DNA of 64,000 bases from Methylocystis hirsuta (GCF_003722355.1 NZ_QWDD01000003.1:186001-250000), one strand, 5' to 3'. Counted from the stretch's first letter, positions 36,320-46,633 are shown. Notes: generated by a model from the letters alone, not told the origin. Numbers and translations are program-made.

Positions 36320-39300
36320 TCACGATTGTCCATCAATCGAGTCCGAAGCCAATTTCCGCTGCGACGAGCCAGTAATGTGGCGCACTTCGCTCCAATCCTT
36401 CCAGATAAAATAGATGGCTGGATAGATCAGCAGCTCTACGAGGAAACTGAACACGATCCCGCCGGCCATCGGCGCGGCGATCCGCTTCATGAGGTCGGCG
36501 CCGGTCCCGGTGGCGAACATGATCGGCGAAAGGCTCAGCAGCACCGACCAGAATGTCATCATTTTGGGCCGCACGCGCTGAACGGTGGCCTCAGTGACCG
36601 CCCCTTCCAGGTCGACGAGGTTCGTCATCCGTCCTTCCCGCTTCCAACGGTCATACGCCACGTCCAAATAGAGGAGCGTCACCATCCCGGTCTCGGCGTC
36701 GACGCCTGCGAGCCCGAGAATTCCGACCCACACCGCAACGCTGAGATTGTAGCCCATCAGCAACAGCGCCGTGAACGCGCCGGCGACGGCGACGGGCACC
36801 GCCAGGACCACCATCAACACTCGGACGAGCGATGGGTTGTTGAGATAGAGCAACAGGAAGATGGCAGCGAGGGTAATCGGAATGAAATACACGAGCAGGC
36901 GGCGCGCCCGCTCCATTCCCTCGTACGCCCCGCTCCATTCAAGCCTGTAGCCCGCGGGCAGCTTGACCTTCTCGCCGACGATCCTGCGAGCGTCGTCCAT
37001 ATAGCTCCCGGTGTCGCGGCCGGCTATGTCGACATAAGCGTAGCCCACAAGCTGCGCCGCTTCGCTCTTAATGAGCCCAGGACCATCGACGAAGCGAAGC
37101 TCGCCCAATTCCTCCAAAGGGACCTGAGCCCCCGTCGGCGTCGCGATCAACACGCGCTTGAGCTTCGCTAGATCGTCCCGCAGTTCGCGCCCGTAGCGGA
37201 CGTTCACGGGAAAGCGCTGGCGGCCCTCGATCGTTTGCGTGAGATTGGCGCCGCCCACCGCCGCCTGGATCACTTCCTGCACGTCCATCACCGACAGACC
37301 GTAGCGGGCGATAGCGTCGCGGTTGATGTCGATGTCGAGATAGCGACCTTCCGCCACGCGTTCGGCGAAAACGTTTCTTGTTCCCGGGACCATGGCGACG
37401 GCGGTTTCGACCTGCGAAAGGATGCTTTCGATTTGCGCAAGGTCCGGCCCAAAAACCTTCACGCCGATCGGCGTCCTGACGCCGGTCGAAAGCATATCGA
37501 TCCTGGCCTTGATCGGCATGGTCCAACTGCTGACGAATCCCGGGATGTCGATTTTCAGCGCGTCATTCATTTCCCCGATCAGTTTTTCGGGGGTCATGCC
37601 GGCGCGCCACTCGCCTTCGGGCTTGAGGTTGATGACTGTTTCGATCATCTCGAGCGGCGCCGGGTCGGTGGCGGTGTTGGCCCGCCCCGCCTTGGCGAAA
37701 ACGCTCGTCACTTCCGGAAACGTCATTAAGATTTTGTCTTGTTCTTGGATGGCCCGCTGCATCGTCTGGATAGACGCCGCCGGCAGGGTCGTGGGCATGA
37801 AGAGCGCCGTTTCTTCCCACAATGGCGGCATGAACTCGCGGCCAAGGCTAAAATAAAGAGGGACGACCGAGGCGATGGCGAGAAATCCGAGCGCGACCAT
37901 CCCGTAACGAAATTTCAGCGACAGCCTGATGATGGGCCGATGGATCCAGATAAAGAATCGATTGATCGGGTTCGCCTCTTCGGCCGGAATTTTGCCCCGG
38001 ATAAGGACTCTCAAGAGGAAAGGCGTGACGGCGATGGACAAGATCGCCGCAGAGAACATGCTGAACACATTGGTATAGGCGAGCGGCTTGAACAACCGGC
38101 CCTCCTGCTCCTGAAGCGCGAATATCGGCAACAGGCTCAAAGTCATGATCAGGAGCGAGAAGAACAGCGACGGACCCACCTCCTTGCTGGCTTCGATCAG
38201 GACCTCGAGGCGCGGACGGCGCTCTTCGACGGGTTTTCTCTCCTCATATTCGATGTGCTTGTGGGCGTTCTCGACCATCACAGTGGCGGCGTCCTCCATC
38301 GACCCGATCGCGATGGCGATGCCGCCGAGGCTCATGATGTTGCTGGTGAGCCCGAACCATCGCATCGCCAGCAGCGCCATCAGGATCGCCAAGGGGAAGG
38401 TGACGATCACGACCAAACCGCTGCGGACGTGGAACAGAAACACCAAGCATACCAGGCCGACGAGGACGCTTTCTTCAACGAGCGCCTCCCTCAACGTCGC
38501 CACCGAATGGTCGATGAGCGTCGATCGATCATAGGTGACGACGAGCTCGACGCCTTCCGGCAAGGCGGGCGCGACCTTCTCGGCGATCGTCTTCTTGACG
38601 CGCGCCAACACGTCATAAACACTCTCGCCGAATCGGACGACGACGATGCCGGCGGCGGCGGCGCCCATCCCGTTGTAGTCCACGGTCCCCCGACGGATGT
38701 CGGGACCGATCTGCACGAAACCAACGTCCCGCACGAGAATGGGCGTGCCGTCGGGCCGCGCTCCGACCGCGACCTTCTCGATGTCGGAAGGGCTTTGAAT
38801 GTACCCCCTCCCGCGCACCATGTATTCCGCGCCGGTGAACTCCAGCACGCGGCCGCCGACTTCCTGATTGGAGCGGCGGACCTGGTCGACTACCTTGTTG
38901 ATCGGGATTTGGTAGGCGAGCAGCTTATCGGGATCGAGCGTGACTTGATATTGCTTTACGAAGCCGCCGACGCTCGCCACTTCCGCGACGCCCGGCACGG
39001 ATCGAAGCTGATATTTCACTTGCCAGTCCTGCAAGCTGCGAAGCTCGGAGAGCGAGTGTTTCCCCGTCTTGTCGATCAGGACGTATTCAAGTCCCCAACC
39101 GACGCCGGTGGCGTCTGGCCCGAGTTGCGGAGACACGCCCGGCGGCAACCTCCCCGCCATGCCGCTCAAATACTCCAGCACGCGGCTGCGCGCCCAATAG
39201 AGGTCGGTACCGTCCTCGAAGATGACGTAAACGAGAGACTGGCCGTAGAAGCTGCTCGCTCGCACCGCCTTAACTTTGGAGGTGGACAAGAGCTGCGTGA

Positions 39301-39508
39301 CGATAGGATATGTAATCTGGTCTTCGATGATGTTGGGACTGCGATCCTCCCAGTCCGTGGCGACGATCACCTGCGCGTCGGAAAGGTCGGGGAGCGCGTC
39401 AAGGGGCGTGTTGTATGCGGCCCAAAGGCCTGCGCCGACGATGACAACGATCGCCGATATGACGGGAAACGCGTTGCGGGCGCTGAATTCGATGATGCGG
39501 CCGATCAT
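36320..39508 (-). CDS. cusA: CusA-type RND efflux pump, second copy
   Basis: 1062 residues, third gene of a cusCBA operon on the minus strand. The Cu(I)/Ag(I) relay methionines are conserved (ALFMPTTLPA, APLEMIETVINLKP, ARIDMLSTGVRTPIGVKV). The TM4 proton-relay segment reads IGSMEDAATVMVENAHK, with Glu replacing the hydrophobic residue found in the first copy (IGAMVDAA). It is clearly divergent from the 18-21 kb pump, so the two are not recent duplicates. The operon also supplies a complete channel and adaptor. Confidence 0.92.
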   Translation of the reverse strand: MIGRIIEFSARNAFPVISAIVVIVGAGLWAAYNTPLDALPDLSDAQVIVATDWEDRSPNIIEDQITYPIVTQLLSTSKVKAVRASSFYGQSLVYVIFEDGTDLYWARSRVLEYLSGMAGRLPPGVSPQLGPDATGVGWGLEYVLIDKTGKHSLSELRSLQDWQVKYQLRSVPGVAEVASVGGFVKQYQVTLDPDKLLAYQIPINKVVDQVRRSNQEVGGRVLEFTGAEYMVRGRGYIQSPSDIEKVAVGARPDGTPILVRDVGFVQIGPDIRRGTVDYNGMGAAAAGIVVVRFGESVYDVLARVKKTIAEKVAPALPEGVELVVTYDRSTLIDHSVATLREALVEESVLVGLVCLVFLFHVRSGLVVIVTFPLAILMALLAMRWFGLTSNIMSLGGIAIAIGSMEDAATVMVENAHKHIEYEERKPVEERRPRLEVLIEASKEVGPSLFFSLLIMTLSLLPIFALQEQEGRLFKPLAYTNVFSMFSAAILSIAVTPFLLRVLIRGKIPAEEANPINRFFIWIHRPIIRLSLKFRYGMVALGFLAIASVVPLYFSLGREFMPPLWEETALFMPTTLPAASIQTMQRAIQEQDKILMTFPEVTSVFAKAGRANTATDPAPLEMIETVINLKPEGEWRAGMTPEKLIGEMNDALKIDIPGFVSSWTMPIKARIDMLSTGVRTPIGVKVFGPDLAQIESILSQVETAVAMVPGTRNVFAERVAEGRYLDIDINRDAIARYGLSVMDVQEVIQAAVGGANLTQTIEGRQRFPVNVRYGRELRDDLAKLKRVLIATPTGAQVPLEELGELRFVDGPGLIKSEAAQLVGYAYVDIAGRDTGSYMDDARRIVGEKVKLPAGYRLEWSGAYEGMERARRLLVYFIPITLAAIFLLLYLNNPSLVRVLMVVLAVPVAVAGAFTALLLMGYNLSVAVWVGILGLAGVDAETGMVTLLYLDVAYDRWKREGRMTNLVDLEGAVTEATVQRVRPKMMTFWSVLLSLSPIMFATGTGADLMKRIAAPMAGGIVFSFLVELLIYPAIYFIWKDWSEVRHITGSSQRKLASDSIDGQS

Positions 39509-39548
39509 GGGCTACCCTCGATCGAGAGGCGGAGGACGCGGAGGCGAC

Positions 39549-40778
39549 CTAGTGCGTCGTCTTTGGATGAGCGGCGTCCTTCTTTTCTTTTTGCTCGACG
39601 CCCATCCCGGGCATGCCCGTCATGTCGCCGCCGCCAGCGCGCAGCCGGCTTTCCGAATCGATGAGGAAGTTGGCGGAGGTCACAACCTCGTCGCCGGCCT
39701 TAAGCCCCTCGAGAATCTGGAAGCGGTCATCGAACCGCAAGGGACTGATTCTTACCTCGACCGGCGCGAAGCGGTCGGGGGCGACCGCACGAAAGGCGAT
39801 GTCACGCTCGCCGGTGCGCAGGACGGCGGATGTCGGAACGGTCAAGCCGCTTCCCATTGCGTGAGCGATCAAAACATTAGCGAACATGCCGGGCTTAATT
39901 AGGCCGTCAGGATTGGGCAGCTCGACGCGAACCTGCACCGTCCTGCTCGGCTCGTCGATCACCGGATCGATGAAGACAATTCTGCCGACGAAGGATCGCG
40001 CCGCCAGTGATGGAAACGTCACCGTCGCTGGCATTCCGAGAGCAACATGCGGCAATTCATACGCGAAAACCTTCCCCTGCACCCATACCGTCGAGAGGTC
40101 GGCGACCGTATACAATTCGGCCTGCGGCATCACATATTGGCCTTCGAACGTCTTCTTTTCCAGGATGACCCCCGAAATGGGGCTCCGCAAAATAAGCGAT
40201 TTGCTAGGTTTCCCCGTCTTTTCCAACGCCTCGATCGTGCTCATTGGCACGTCCCACAACGCCAGTCGTTGCCGAGCCGTGTCGACCACGTTTCGCTGAC
40301 CGGGCGAGGGTGCGGCCCTGCTGTACTGTAGCGCAATCAGGAACTCCCGCTGTGCCGCAAAGAATGCGGGACTGTAGATCGAGAGCATGGGATCGCCGGC
40401 TTTGACTTTCTGGCCGGTGAAGGAGACGAACAGCTTTTCGACCCAGCCTTCCGTTTTCAAGTGGATGTGTCTGACTTTGGTTTCGTCAGGACGCACGATG
40501 CCGACGGTACGAATCGTCATCGTCAACGGCGTCCGCCGCACGGTTCCTAACGTCACGCCGATGCGTTGTTGCACTTCCGGCGCAATGCGGACCTCGGCGA
40601 ATCCTGACGGCGGCGCGGCGCGTGTCTTAGGGGCGTCGCTCGATCCCGGCATTTCCATGCCGGACATGGTCTTGTCTGGAGTTGATTTTCGCTCATCGCC
40701 AACACTGGGAGTGACGGTTAAAATCAGCAGCGCCGTTAGCGCCAGTCTGCCGAGATATCCGCACCGCTTCATCGACAT
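39549..40778 (-). CDS. cusB: CusB-type periplasmic adaptor, second copy
   Basis: 409 residues, 40 bases upstream of the pump gene. A signal peptide is followed by a Met-rich stretch (TMSGMEMPGSSDA). The HlyD domains follow (HIHLKTEGWVEKLFVSFTGQ, SPISGVILEKKTFEGQYVMP). The C-terminus is again Met/His-rich (GDMTGMPGMGVEQ). It lacks the two N-terminal metal-binding repeats of the first CusB. The start could be ATG 40778 or the ATG two codons later. Confidence 0.88.
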   Translation of the reverse strand: MSMKRCGYLGRLALTALLILTVTPSVGDERKSTPDKTMSGMEMPGSSDAPKTRAAPPSGFAEVRIAPEVQQRIGVTLGTVRRTPLTMTIRTVGIVRPDETKVRHIHLKTEGWVEKLFVSFTGQKVKAGDPMLSIYSPAFFAAQREFLIALQYSRAAPSPGQRNVVDTARQRLALWDVPMSTIEALEKTGKPSKSLILRSPISGVILEKKTFEGQYVMPQAELYTVADLSTVWVQGKVFAYELPHVALGMPATVTFPSLAARSFVGRIVFIDPVIDEPSRTVQVRVELPNPDGLIKPGMFANVLIAHAMGSGLTVPTSAVLRTGERDIAFRAVAPDRFAPVEVRISPLRFDDRFQILEGLKAGDEVVTSANFLIDSESRLRAGGGDMTGMPGMGVEQKEKKDAAHPKTTH

Positions 40779-40822
40779 GCCATTCTCCGCTATAGCCGTG
40801 TCGCCGCTCCGGCCAGTCCAGG

Positions 40823-42226
40823 CTATTGCAGAGAGGCTTGTTCCGGCGGCTCCGGCGGCGACATCTCTGGCCGACCGAGCGTTTCTATGTCCACGCCCGC
40901 AAGAGCTTCGAGTTCCGCTAGCCGCTTTTCTCGCTCGATCCTGGCTTCGGCGACCAAGACCCGGACTGAAATATAAGTCCGCTGGCTGTCGATGAGATCC
41001 GCGAACTGCACGCTTCCAGCTGCGTAGGCTTCCCGCGAACTGTTGATCAGTTGCTCGACGATAGGGACCACCCGCCGCCGGTAAAAACTCGTTTGTCGCT
41101 CTGCGTTGCGCATAAAGTAAAGGTTGGCGACGAAGCTCGCAGCGCGGTCTTTCTCGGTTTGCCGCAGGACTGCTTCCGATGACCGCGCCATCGCCTCCGT
41201 GTCCTGGATCATCGCGAGAATCGCCGGGATCCTCGTCGGCACCATCACAAACATTTCGGCCGTTCTTTCAATATTGCCGGTGATGCTCCCGGCAGGCACG
41301 AGATCCGGCAGAAATTCCAGCCTGGCGAGCTCTATGGCGTCCTTGCGTCCGGCCACTTGGCGGGCGAGAGCGGCCAATTCCGGGTTTTGATCGACGGCGA
41401 CCTCGATGATGCGAGCATCCTTACCGATCACGGGACGCGCGGCGGGCAAAGTCGGGGGAAGGTCCAGCGGCGCCTCGGCGTCGCGAGCAAGAAGACCGTT
41501 GAGCTTACTGCGCGCCGAGCGGACCTCGGCTTCCAAGTTCAGCAGGTTGTTCTTCGCCAGCTCCCAGTTGGTCTGGGCCTTCAACATGTCTTGCAGGGGA
41601 GCCCCAGCCTGGCTCCGAGCGGCGGCCGAGCTCGTCAAGAGCTTGAGAAGGTTTACGTTGTCGCGCTCGATGCGGACTTTTTCCCTGGCCAGCGCCAAAT
41701 CCAAATAAGCGATGAGAACCTTACGCTGAAGCTCGAACTTGACAGTGCGAAATCTCTCGCTGGCCGCTCTGGCCGCCTCCAGCGCTACTTTTCCAGCGGT
41801 CCACGTTTTGATCGGCAACTGCAGAGTCGTCGACGGCATGAAGGTGCCGCTGAGCGTCATGCGGTCCCATGTCTTCATCTGATCACGCGAAAACATGTAG
41901 CGGTAACCGAACATCAAATTGGTGTTGGGCCAGCTCGCATCCCGGTCGACCCGGGCCAAAGCCGCCTTCCACTCGAAATAGGCCGATTCTAATTCCCCAT
42001 TGGCTAGGAACGCTCTGTGCAGCACGTCGCGCCAGCTGGCAACCGCAGGCAGAGCCGGCAACTCCCGAGCCTCAATCGGCGGCTCGAAGTGCTCGGAAAC
42101 TTCGCTCAGCTTGGCTTGCTCCTCCGTCGTGCCAGGTGGCGTGAGAGCACAGCCGCTAAGCCCCAAGGCTGTCGCCATGCTCAACCATGCCCTCAGGATG
42201 AGGTCGCGCGGTCGTTTGCTGAGCAT
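40823..42226 (-). CDS. cusC: CusC/TolC-type outer-membrane channel lipoprotein
   Basis: 467 residues from ATG 42226. The lipoprotein signal ends LGLSGC, with the cysteine as the acylation site. The two OEP repeats with long helices follow (RTVKFELQRKVLIAYLDLAL, AEVRSARSKLNGLLARDAEA; second half TSFYRRRVVPIVEQLINSSR). It forms the outer-membrane exit of the second Cus system. It is the only complete channel gene in the window, so it may also serve the first pump. Confidence 0.88.
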   Translation of the reverse strand: MLSKRPRDLILRAWLSMATALGLSGCALTPPGTTEEQAKLSEVSEHFEPPIEARELPALPAVASWRDVLHRAFLANGELESAYFEWKAALARVDRDASWPNTNLMFGYRYMFSRDQMKTWDRMTLSGTFMPSTTLQLPIKTWTAGKVALEAARAASERFRTVKFELQRKVLIAYLDLALAREKVRIERDNVNLLKLLTSSAAARSQAGAPLQDMLKAQTNWELAKNNLLNLEAEVRSARSKLNGLLARDAEAPLDLPPTLPAARPVIGKDARIIEVAVDQNPELAALARQVAGRKDAIELARLEFLPDLVPAGSITGNIERTAEMFVMVPTRIPAILAMIQDTEAMARSSEAVLRQTEKDRAASFVANLYFMRNAERQTSFYRRRVVPIVEQLINSSREAYAAGSVQFADLIDSQRTYISVRVLVAEARIEREKRLAELEALAGVDIETLGRPEMSPPEPPEQASLQ

Positions 42227-42393
42227 CAAGCATTCGGTCCTAGAAAGGGGCTGCAAAGTCTCGCGAAGACAACACAATAAGCGCTGGAGTTATCAAATCA
42301 ACCTGTTCCCAGTCGGCGCGTCGCCTCGGAACGCCCTTCAAATATCCGCGCGACGGCACACGCAGGCGTGGCGCGCAGTGCGCAGTGCGGGCG

Positions 42394-42683
42394 TCAAACA
42401 AGAGCGGCTATGATCGCCGAATCGCGCAACCAATGGAAAAAATAGTCTGGTTTGAATCGTAAGGCGCGATCTCGGGCGACGCTAAGATGGACCCCGGCGC
42501 TGGCCGAATGGTTTGACCAAGGTCAGGCGGTTGCTTGACGAGTTCCGTCGCCGAAATGGCTGGGAGCATGGTTGCGGCAGAGAATTGGCGTTGCCGGGTC
42601 ATCCAATCGAGAAGCGTGTCAGCCTCACCTCTCGTCGCATTGTCGTTGGCCACAGGATCTATCGCTCCCATGCTCGGTTCCAT
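42394..42683 (-). pseudogene. GH15-type glucoamylase gene, frameshifted and truncated
   Basis: Starting inside the glycoamylase 3' end, the frame reads ADTLLDWMTRQRQFSAATML, then GSILASPEIAPYDSN. At about 42438 a one-base deletion shifts the frame. In the other frame the sequence continues PDYFFHWLRDSAIIAALV, the hallmark start of the GH15 catalytic barrel, and then hits a stop. The remaining gene is absent. A parallel fragment lies at 13895-14086. Confidence 0.7.
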
Positions 42684-44067
42684 TCAAATACGGGCTTTGA
42701 AACCCTAGCCGACGCAAGCCCACTTGCACGTCTGGATCTTTCATAAACAAATTCCACAGTAGGCTCGAACGATGATTTTCGATCATGATTACGATAGGCC
42801 CCTGGTCGATTGCGGCGTAGGCTTTCGAATACCAATCAGCGCCCTCGCTGAATGCATCCACAAAGCCGAAACGACCCCACAGTCTATCGCCGAGTCCATC
42901 GTAGAAATGTCGCAAGGCGCGAAGCGCAGCTTCTGGCGCATACGGAAAGCTCGATAAAGCCGCGGTGGGAGCAATCACCCCGTTGTCTTCATCGGGCGCA
43001 TGCCGTTTGCAACATCGCATCCCGACGTGCCCGGTACCACAGACGCGAGCGCAAATGTCTTCGCCCGGCGCATGCACGTAATAACCTCCGGGATCATCGC
43101 TCGCGGTAAGGCCCCAACTGGATGGTCCGTAACCCTTATGATTCCATGGATTGCGAAGGCAATGCTCAAGATTGATCAGGACATGGCGCGTATTTTGACG
43201 CCAGTAATCGGCGTAAACATCCTTGAGCCCCCGCGGATCAAGACCGCAAAAGGAGTAATGGCTAAAGAATAAAGGCCCGCCATAAGGGGGGCCCAGCGGC
43301 AGTTCGATGTCATAATAAGAATGTCCGTTCAAGAAGCTGCGGCTCTGTGCCCACCCCTCATGGTAAACTGAGCGGTCAATTGCGAAACGCGGCGAAGCGG
43401 CCGCCAGGACATAGCTAATCAGACATTCGTTCCAACCACGGACCTCATGGCCAAGACTGAAGCCATTATTAGGGCTCCAATGCCAAGTCAGCACGCTGCG
43501 TCCATCACGATTGTGCCAGTTCCACTCGACGTCGAGCCACAGGCAGGTGATGCGCTCGCGCAGGCTCTTTTCGGCGGACGCATCGCGATCGAAATATCGC
43601 CGGGCGCACAGGAGGCCTTGAAAAAGAAACGAGGTCTCGACGATATCGCCGCCATCGTCCTTTCGGCTGAACGGCACGGTGGCGCCAGTGCGACCATTCA
43701 TAAAGTGCGGAAAATGTCCATGGTAGCAAGTCGCGCTCTCAAGGAGATCGAGCATGAGCGCAAGACGCGCTACGGCGTCCTCCCGCGTGATCCATCCTCT
43801 TTCCGTTGCGACGATGATGGCCATGACGCCAAAGCCCGAACCGCCGACCGCGACCACATCATCCTTCGGATCCGAATGGAGCCCGATGCTATCGCGCGCA
43901 AGACCGCTCGATGGATGCGCCCCGTCCCAAAAATAAAGGAACGTCTGCCGCTGCACGAGATCGAGTAGCTCCGCGTCCGACAGCGCCGGCTTTTGGCTGG
44001 GGATGACGCGGCGTATCTGATTGGCTGTCATCGTCGACGGATCCTGCTTATCTTTGGCGCTCGTCAT
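42625..44067 (-). CDS. Glycoamylase-like protein
   Basis: 480 residues from ATG 44067. This start overlaps the ABC gene stop as ATGA; in-frame ATGs upstream lie inside the ABC gene. The family's (alpha/alpha)-barrel is recognisable from LVQRQTFLYFWDGAHPSSGL, VGGSGFGVMAIIVATERGWI and ELPLGPPYGGPLFFSHYSFC to LTASDDPGGYYVHAPGED. This family is linked to cyclic or linear glucan processing. The gene next to it is a broken GH15. A truncated near-copy lies at 14131-14823. Confidence 0.8.
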   Translation of the reverse strand: MTSAKDKQDPSTMTANQIRRVIPSQKPALSDAELLDLVQRQTFLYFWDGAHPSSGLARDSIGLHSDPKDDVVAVGGSGFGVMAIIVATERGWITREDAVARLALMLDLLESATCYHGHFPHFMNGRTGATVPFSRKDDGGDIVETSFLFQGLLCARRYFDRDASAEKSLRERITCLWLDVEWNWHNRDGRSVLTWHWSPNNGFSLGHEVRGWNECLISYVLAAASPRFAIDRSVYHEGWAQSRSFLNGHSYYDIELPLGPPYGGPLFFSHYSFCGLDPRGLKDVYADYWRQNTRHVLINLEHCLRNPWNHKGYGPSSWGLTASDDPGGYYVHAPGEDICARVCGTGHVGMRCCKRHAPDEDNGVIAPTAALSSFPYAPEAALRALRHFYDGLGDRLWGRFGFVDAFSEGADWYSKAYAAIDQGPIVIMIENHRSSLLWNLFMKDPDVQVGLRRLGFQSPYLNGTEHGSDRSCGQRQCDER

Positions 44068-45991
44068 GCCAAACTGGAATTTAGCCGTGGCGGGCGAATG
44101 GCGCTCGATATTCTCGTTCTGTAACATTTCCGACGGCGAAGCTGCTTGCTTCGCCTGGATATGTTTTGGCGTGAGTTCGCAGAAACGACTTCCTCCTCTT
44201 TCGGAGCCGTAGCACAAGGCAGGCAAGGGACCGCGAGACGCTGACCTTGCTGATTCATCGTGAGGTGCAGAACACGTGTGTAGAACTTGTCCTGCGCCTG
44301 CGGTCCGCTGATACAAACGAGGGTCGTCGTCGCCAATTCTTTTTCGAGGATGTGAAAAAGTGTTTTGCGCGCCTCGGGCGCAAGCGACCCGATCGCTTCA
44401 TCGACAATGACCCAGCGCGGATTGTGCAGCAGCATGCGCGCGAAAGCGAGGCCTTGTTGTTCGAAGTCGATCAGTTCCTTATCCCACCGCGCAACCCGAT
44501 CGAGCTGCCGCGTTAGGTGTAAGAGCCCCATTCGCGTTAGAACGGAGATGAGCTTCTGTTCCGTGAACCCATCTGGCGAAGCCGGATAGGCGAGCACGTC
44601 GCGCAAGGCGCCGTCGGAAATGTAGGGCCGCTTCGGCATAAACATGAATTGTTCCGCCGCTGGCAAGCCAATCCTGCCGCTTCCCCAAGGCCATAACCCC
44701 GCGATGGCGCGAAAGAGACTCGTTTTACCCGAACCCGGCGCGCCGACGATCAGGACATGCTCTCCCGGCGCCATCTCGACATGGGCCTCGTTCAAACTGG
44801 TGCACCCGGATGGCGACGTAACGCCCAAATCGTCAAAGACGAGTTTATCCTCCGCCGTCGCGACAAGTTCGATGTGGCTTGCTTCGTCGCCAATCTTGTC
44901 GATTTCGGGCAACGCCTGACGAAAGTCGCCCACACGGGCGAGCGTCGCGCGCCAATCCGCGATCGCGCCGGCATTGTCGACGAACCAACGCAAGGATTGC
45001 TGCACCTGGGTGATGGCGCCAACGGCCATGAGCAGTCCGCCAAAGGAAAGATTTCCCCCAAAGTAGGCGGGCGCGGCGACGATGATCGGCGCGACGATCG
45101 TGAACCATCCATATCCGGCCGTGACCCAGGTCAATCTCGTCGTCGCGCCAATGAGACGACGCAGAACCACGAGGAGGCGATCGAATTCCTCGCGCAGTCG
45201 ACCTTCTTCTTCCGCCTCTCCACGATAAACGGCGATCGCCTCGCGTTGCTCGTTGACGTGCACGAGCGCGAAGCGAAGGTCGGATTCGCGCGCGTAACGT
45301 TCGGCGCCGAGATGAAGGAGAGGTCGGCCCACGCGCCAACTCGCTAAAGACGCAGCGCCCGCATAAGCGAGTGAACACCAGACCATATAACCGGGAATAA
45401 CAAAACTCCTTCCTTCTATTTCGAACACGACACCCGCCGACAGCGTCCATAGGACGCCGATAAAGCTCACAAGAAGGACCGTGGCTTGAAGGAGGCCGAC
45501 GCTGAGATCGATCGAAAGTTCGGCCAGATGCTGGGCGTCCGCATGAATACGCTGATCTGGATTGGCGCCGATTTCGCCGGCGGCCGCGAGGAGAAAAGCG
45601 CGCTTCGGCATGAGCCATTGCGTAAATAAGTCCCGTGTCAGACCTTCGCGCAATTTAAGCTTCGCCATCTGGTTGAGCCAAGTCTGGGCGACGTTGAGAA
45701 TCAACAAAGCCCGGCGATGAGTGCGAAGACGAGAAGCTGATGACCAAATGCAGAAATATCCTTGCGAGCGAGAGCGTCGTAAAATGGGCGGTTCCACGCA
45801 TTGAGCTTGATTTGTCCGTAAGCGGTCGCACTGATCACCACGACGAGACCAATGCCGAGCCAATACAGTACGGTCCGCTCACGCGAAACGTACAAAGCGC
45901 ACAGAATCAGTCTCACATGCGGCGCAAGTTCACCGACGGTCGCGCGTTGTTCGGCGAAGTTTCTGCGCCCAGTGTCGCATTGATCCATCAT
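44064..45991 (-). pseudogene. ABC transporter (SbmA/BacA-YddA type) with one frameshift
   Basis: The first part (45991-45701, ending FALIAGLC and a stop) and the second (from LLILNVAQTWLNQMAKLKL down to 44064) join if one G is restored in a GGG run near 45713. The whole is a permease-ATPase of the ABCD/SbmA-like group. Walker A is LIVGAPGSGKTSLFRA and Walker B is RWVIVDEAIGS. The signature is degenerate (DFEQQGLAFARML instead of LSxGEQQ). The frameshift is a single base and could be a sequencing error. It is coupled to the glycoamylase gene by ATGA. Confidence 0.75.
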
Positions 45992-46004
45992 TGATCCTCG
46001 AGAC

Positions 46005-46371
46005 CCGTTTTTTGCATCGCTCCTTGGTCGGCACGAAGCGCATGGAGGGGCGCGTCAGCGCCTCGCAGATCGCTTCGGCGTCGGCGGCGTCGTTCTTGTT
46101 CCGCTTGACGTAGGCCTCACATGGGCGAGCAGCATGAGCTTGACCTCGTACCCGAAGGCGATCAACTCGCGCTCCCAGTGCTGGGCTGTCGCGCAGGATT
46201 CCATGCCAGTGAGGCAAGAGGAGCCACCCCTTTGAAAAACTCGAACACCTCCGACGTTCGCAGCCGTCGCCGGACGACGATTTTCCCGGCTGCGTCGACA
46301 CCGTGGATCCGAAACCAGTGCTTGCCGAGGTCGTTCCGCTTCTGTTTGGCCTCGACGTGCTGCGCGGGCAT
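46005..46371 (-). pseudogene. N-terminal fragment of an IS110-family transposase
   Basis: From ATG 46371 the frame encodes DLGKHWFRIHGVDAAGKIVV and RRRLRTSEVFEFFKG, then shifts frame into AYVKRNKNDAADAEAICEAL and TRPSMRFVPTKE. This is the RuvC-like N-terminal domain of IS110 transposases. It ends where the next part would begin. An IS110 middle fragment lies at 12330-12495 in another part of the window. Confidence 0.7.
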
Positions 46372-46633
46372 CTGACGATCTTCCCTATTCCGCTTGCCGA
46401 GGCTGGCTTGTTCGATCTCCCATGGAAGCGCACGGTAGGCGCGGCGGCCACAGAAGCCGTAAGCGATGGAACCGCCCTGACTGTCCTGGGGGCAGACGAT
46501 TGACGCCATCGGTTTCGCAGGGAAAGCATCGCTGCCGCGCCCTGGGCGCGGGCATATGGGAGGGCTGGCCGGCCATTGACCGGCGCGCTCTCGGGCACGA
46601 AAGCAGCCGCGATGCTCGATGCGCGCACAAGCG

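Noticed and set aside
36296..37171. A 291-residue plus-strand frame
   Set aside because: Antisense to the end of the second cusA and without a recognisable product.
37739..39664. A 641-residue plus-strand open frame over the second cusA
   Set aside because: It is entirely antisense to a well-supported RND pump gene; its composition (runs of Arg, Asp and His) is that of a mirror frame in GC-rich DNA.
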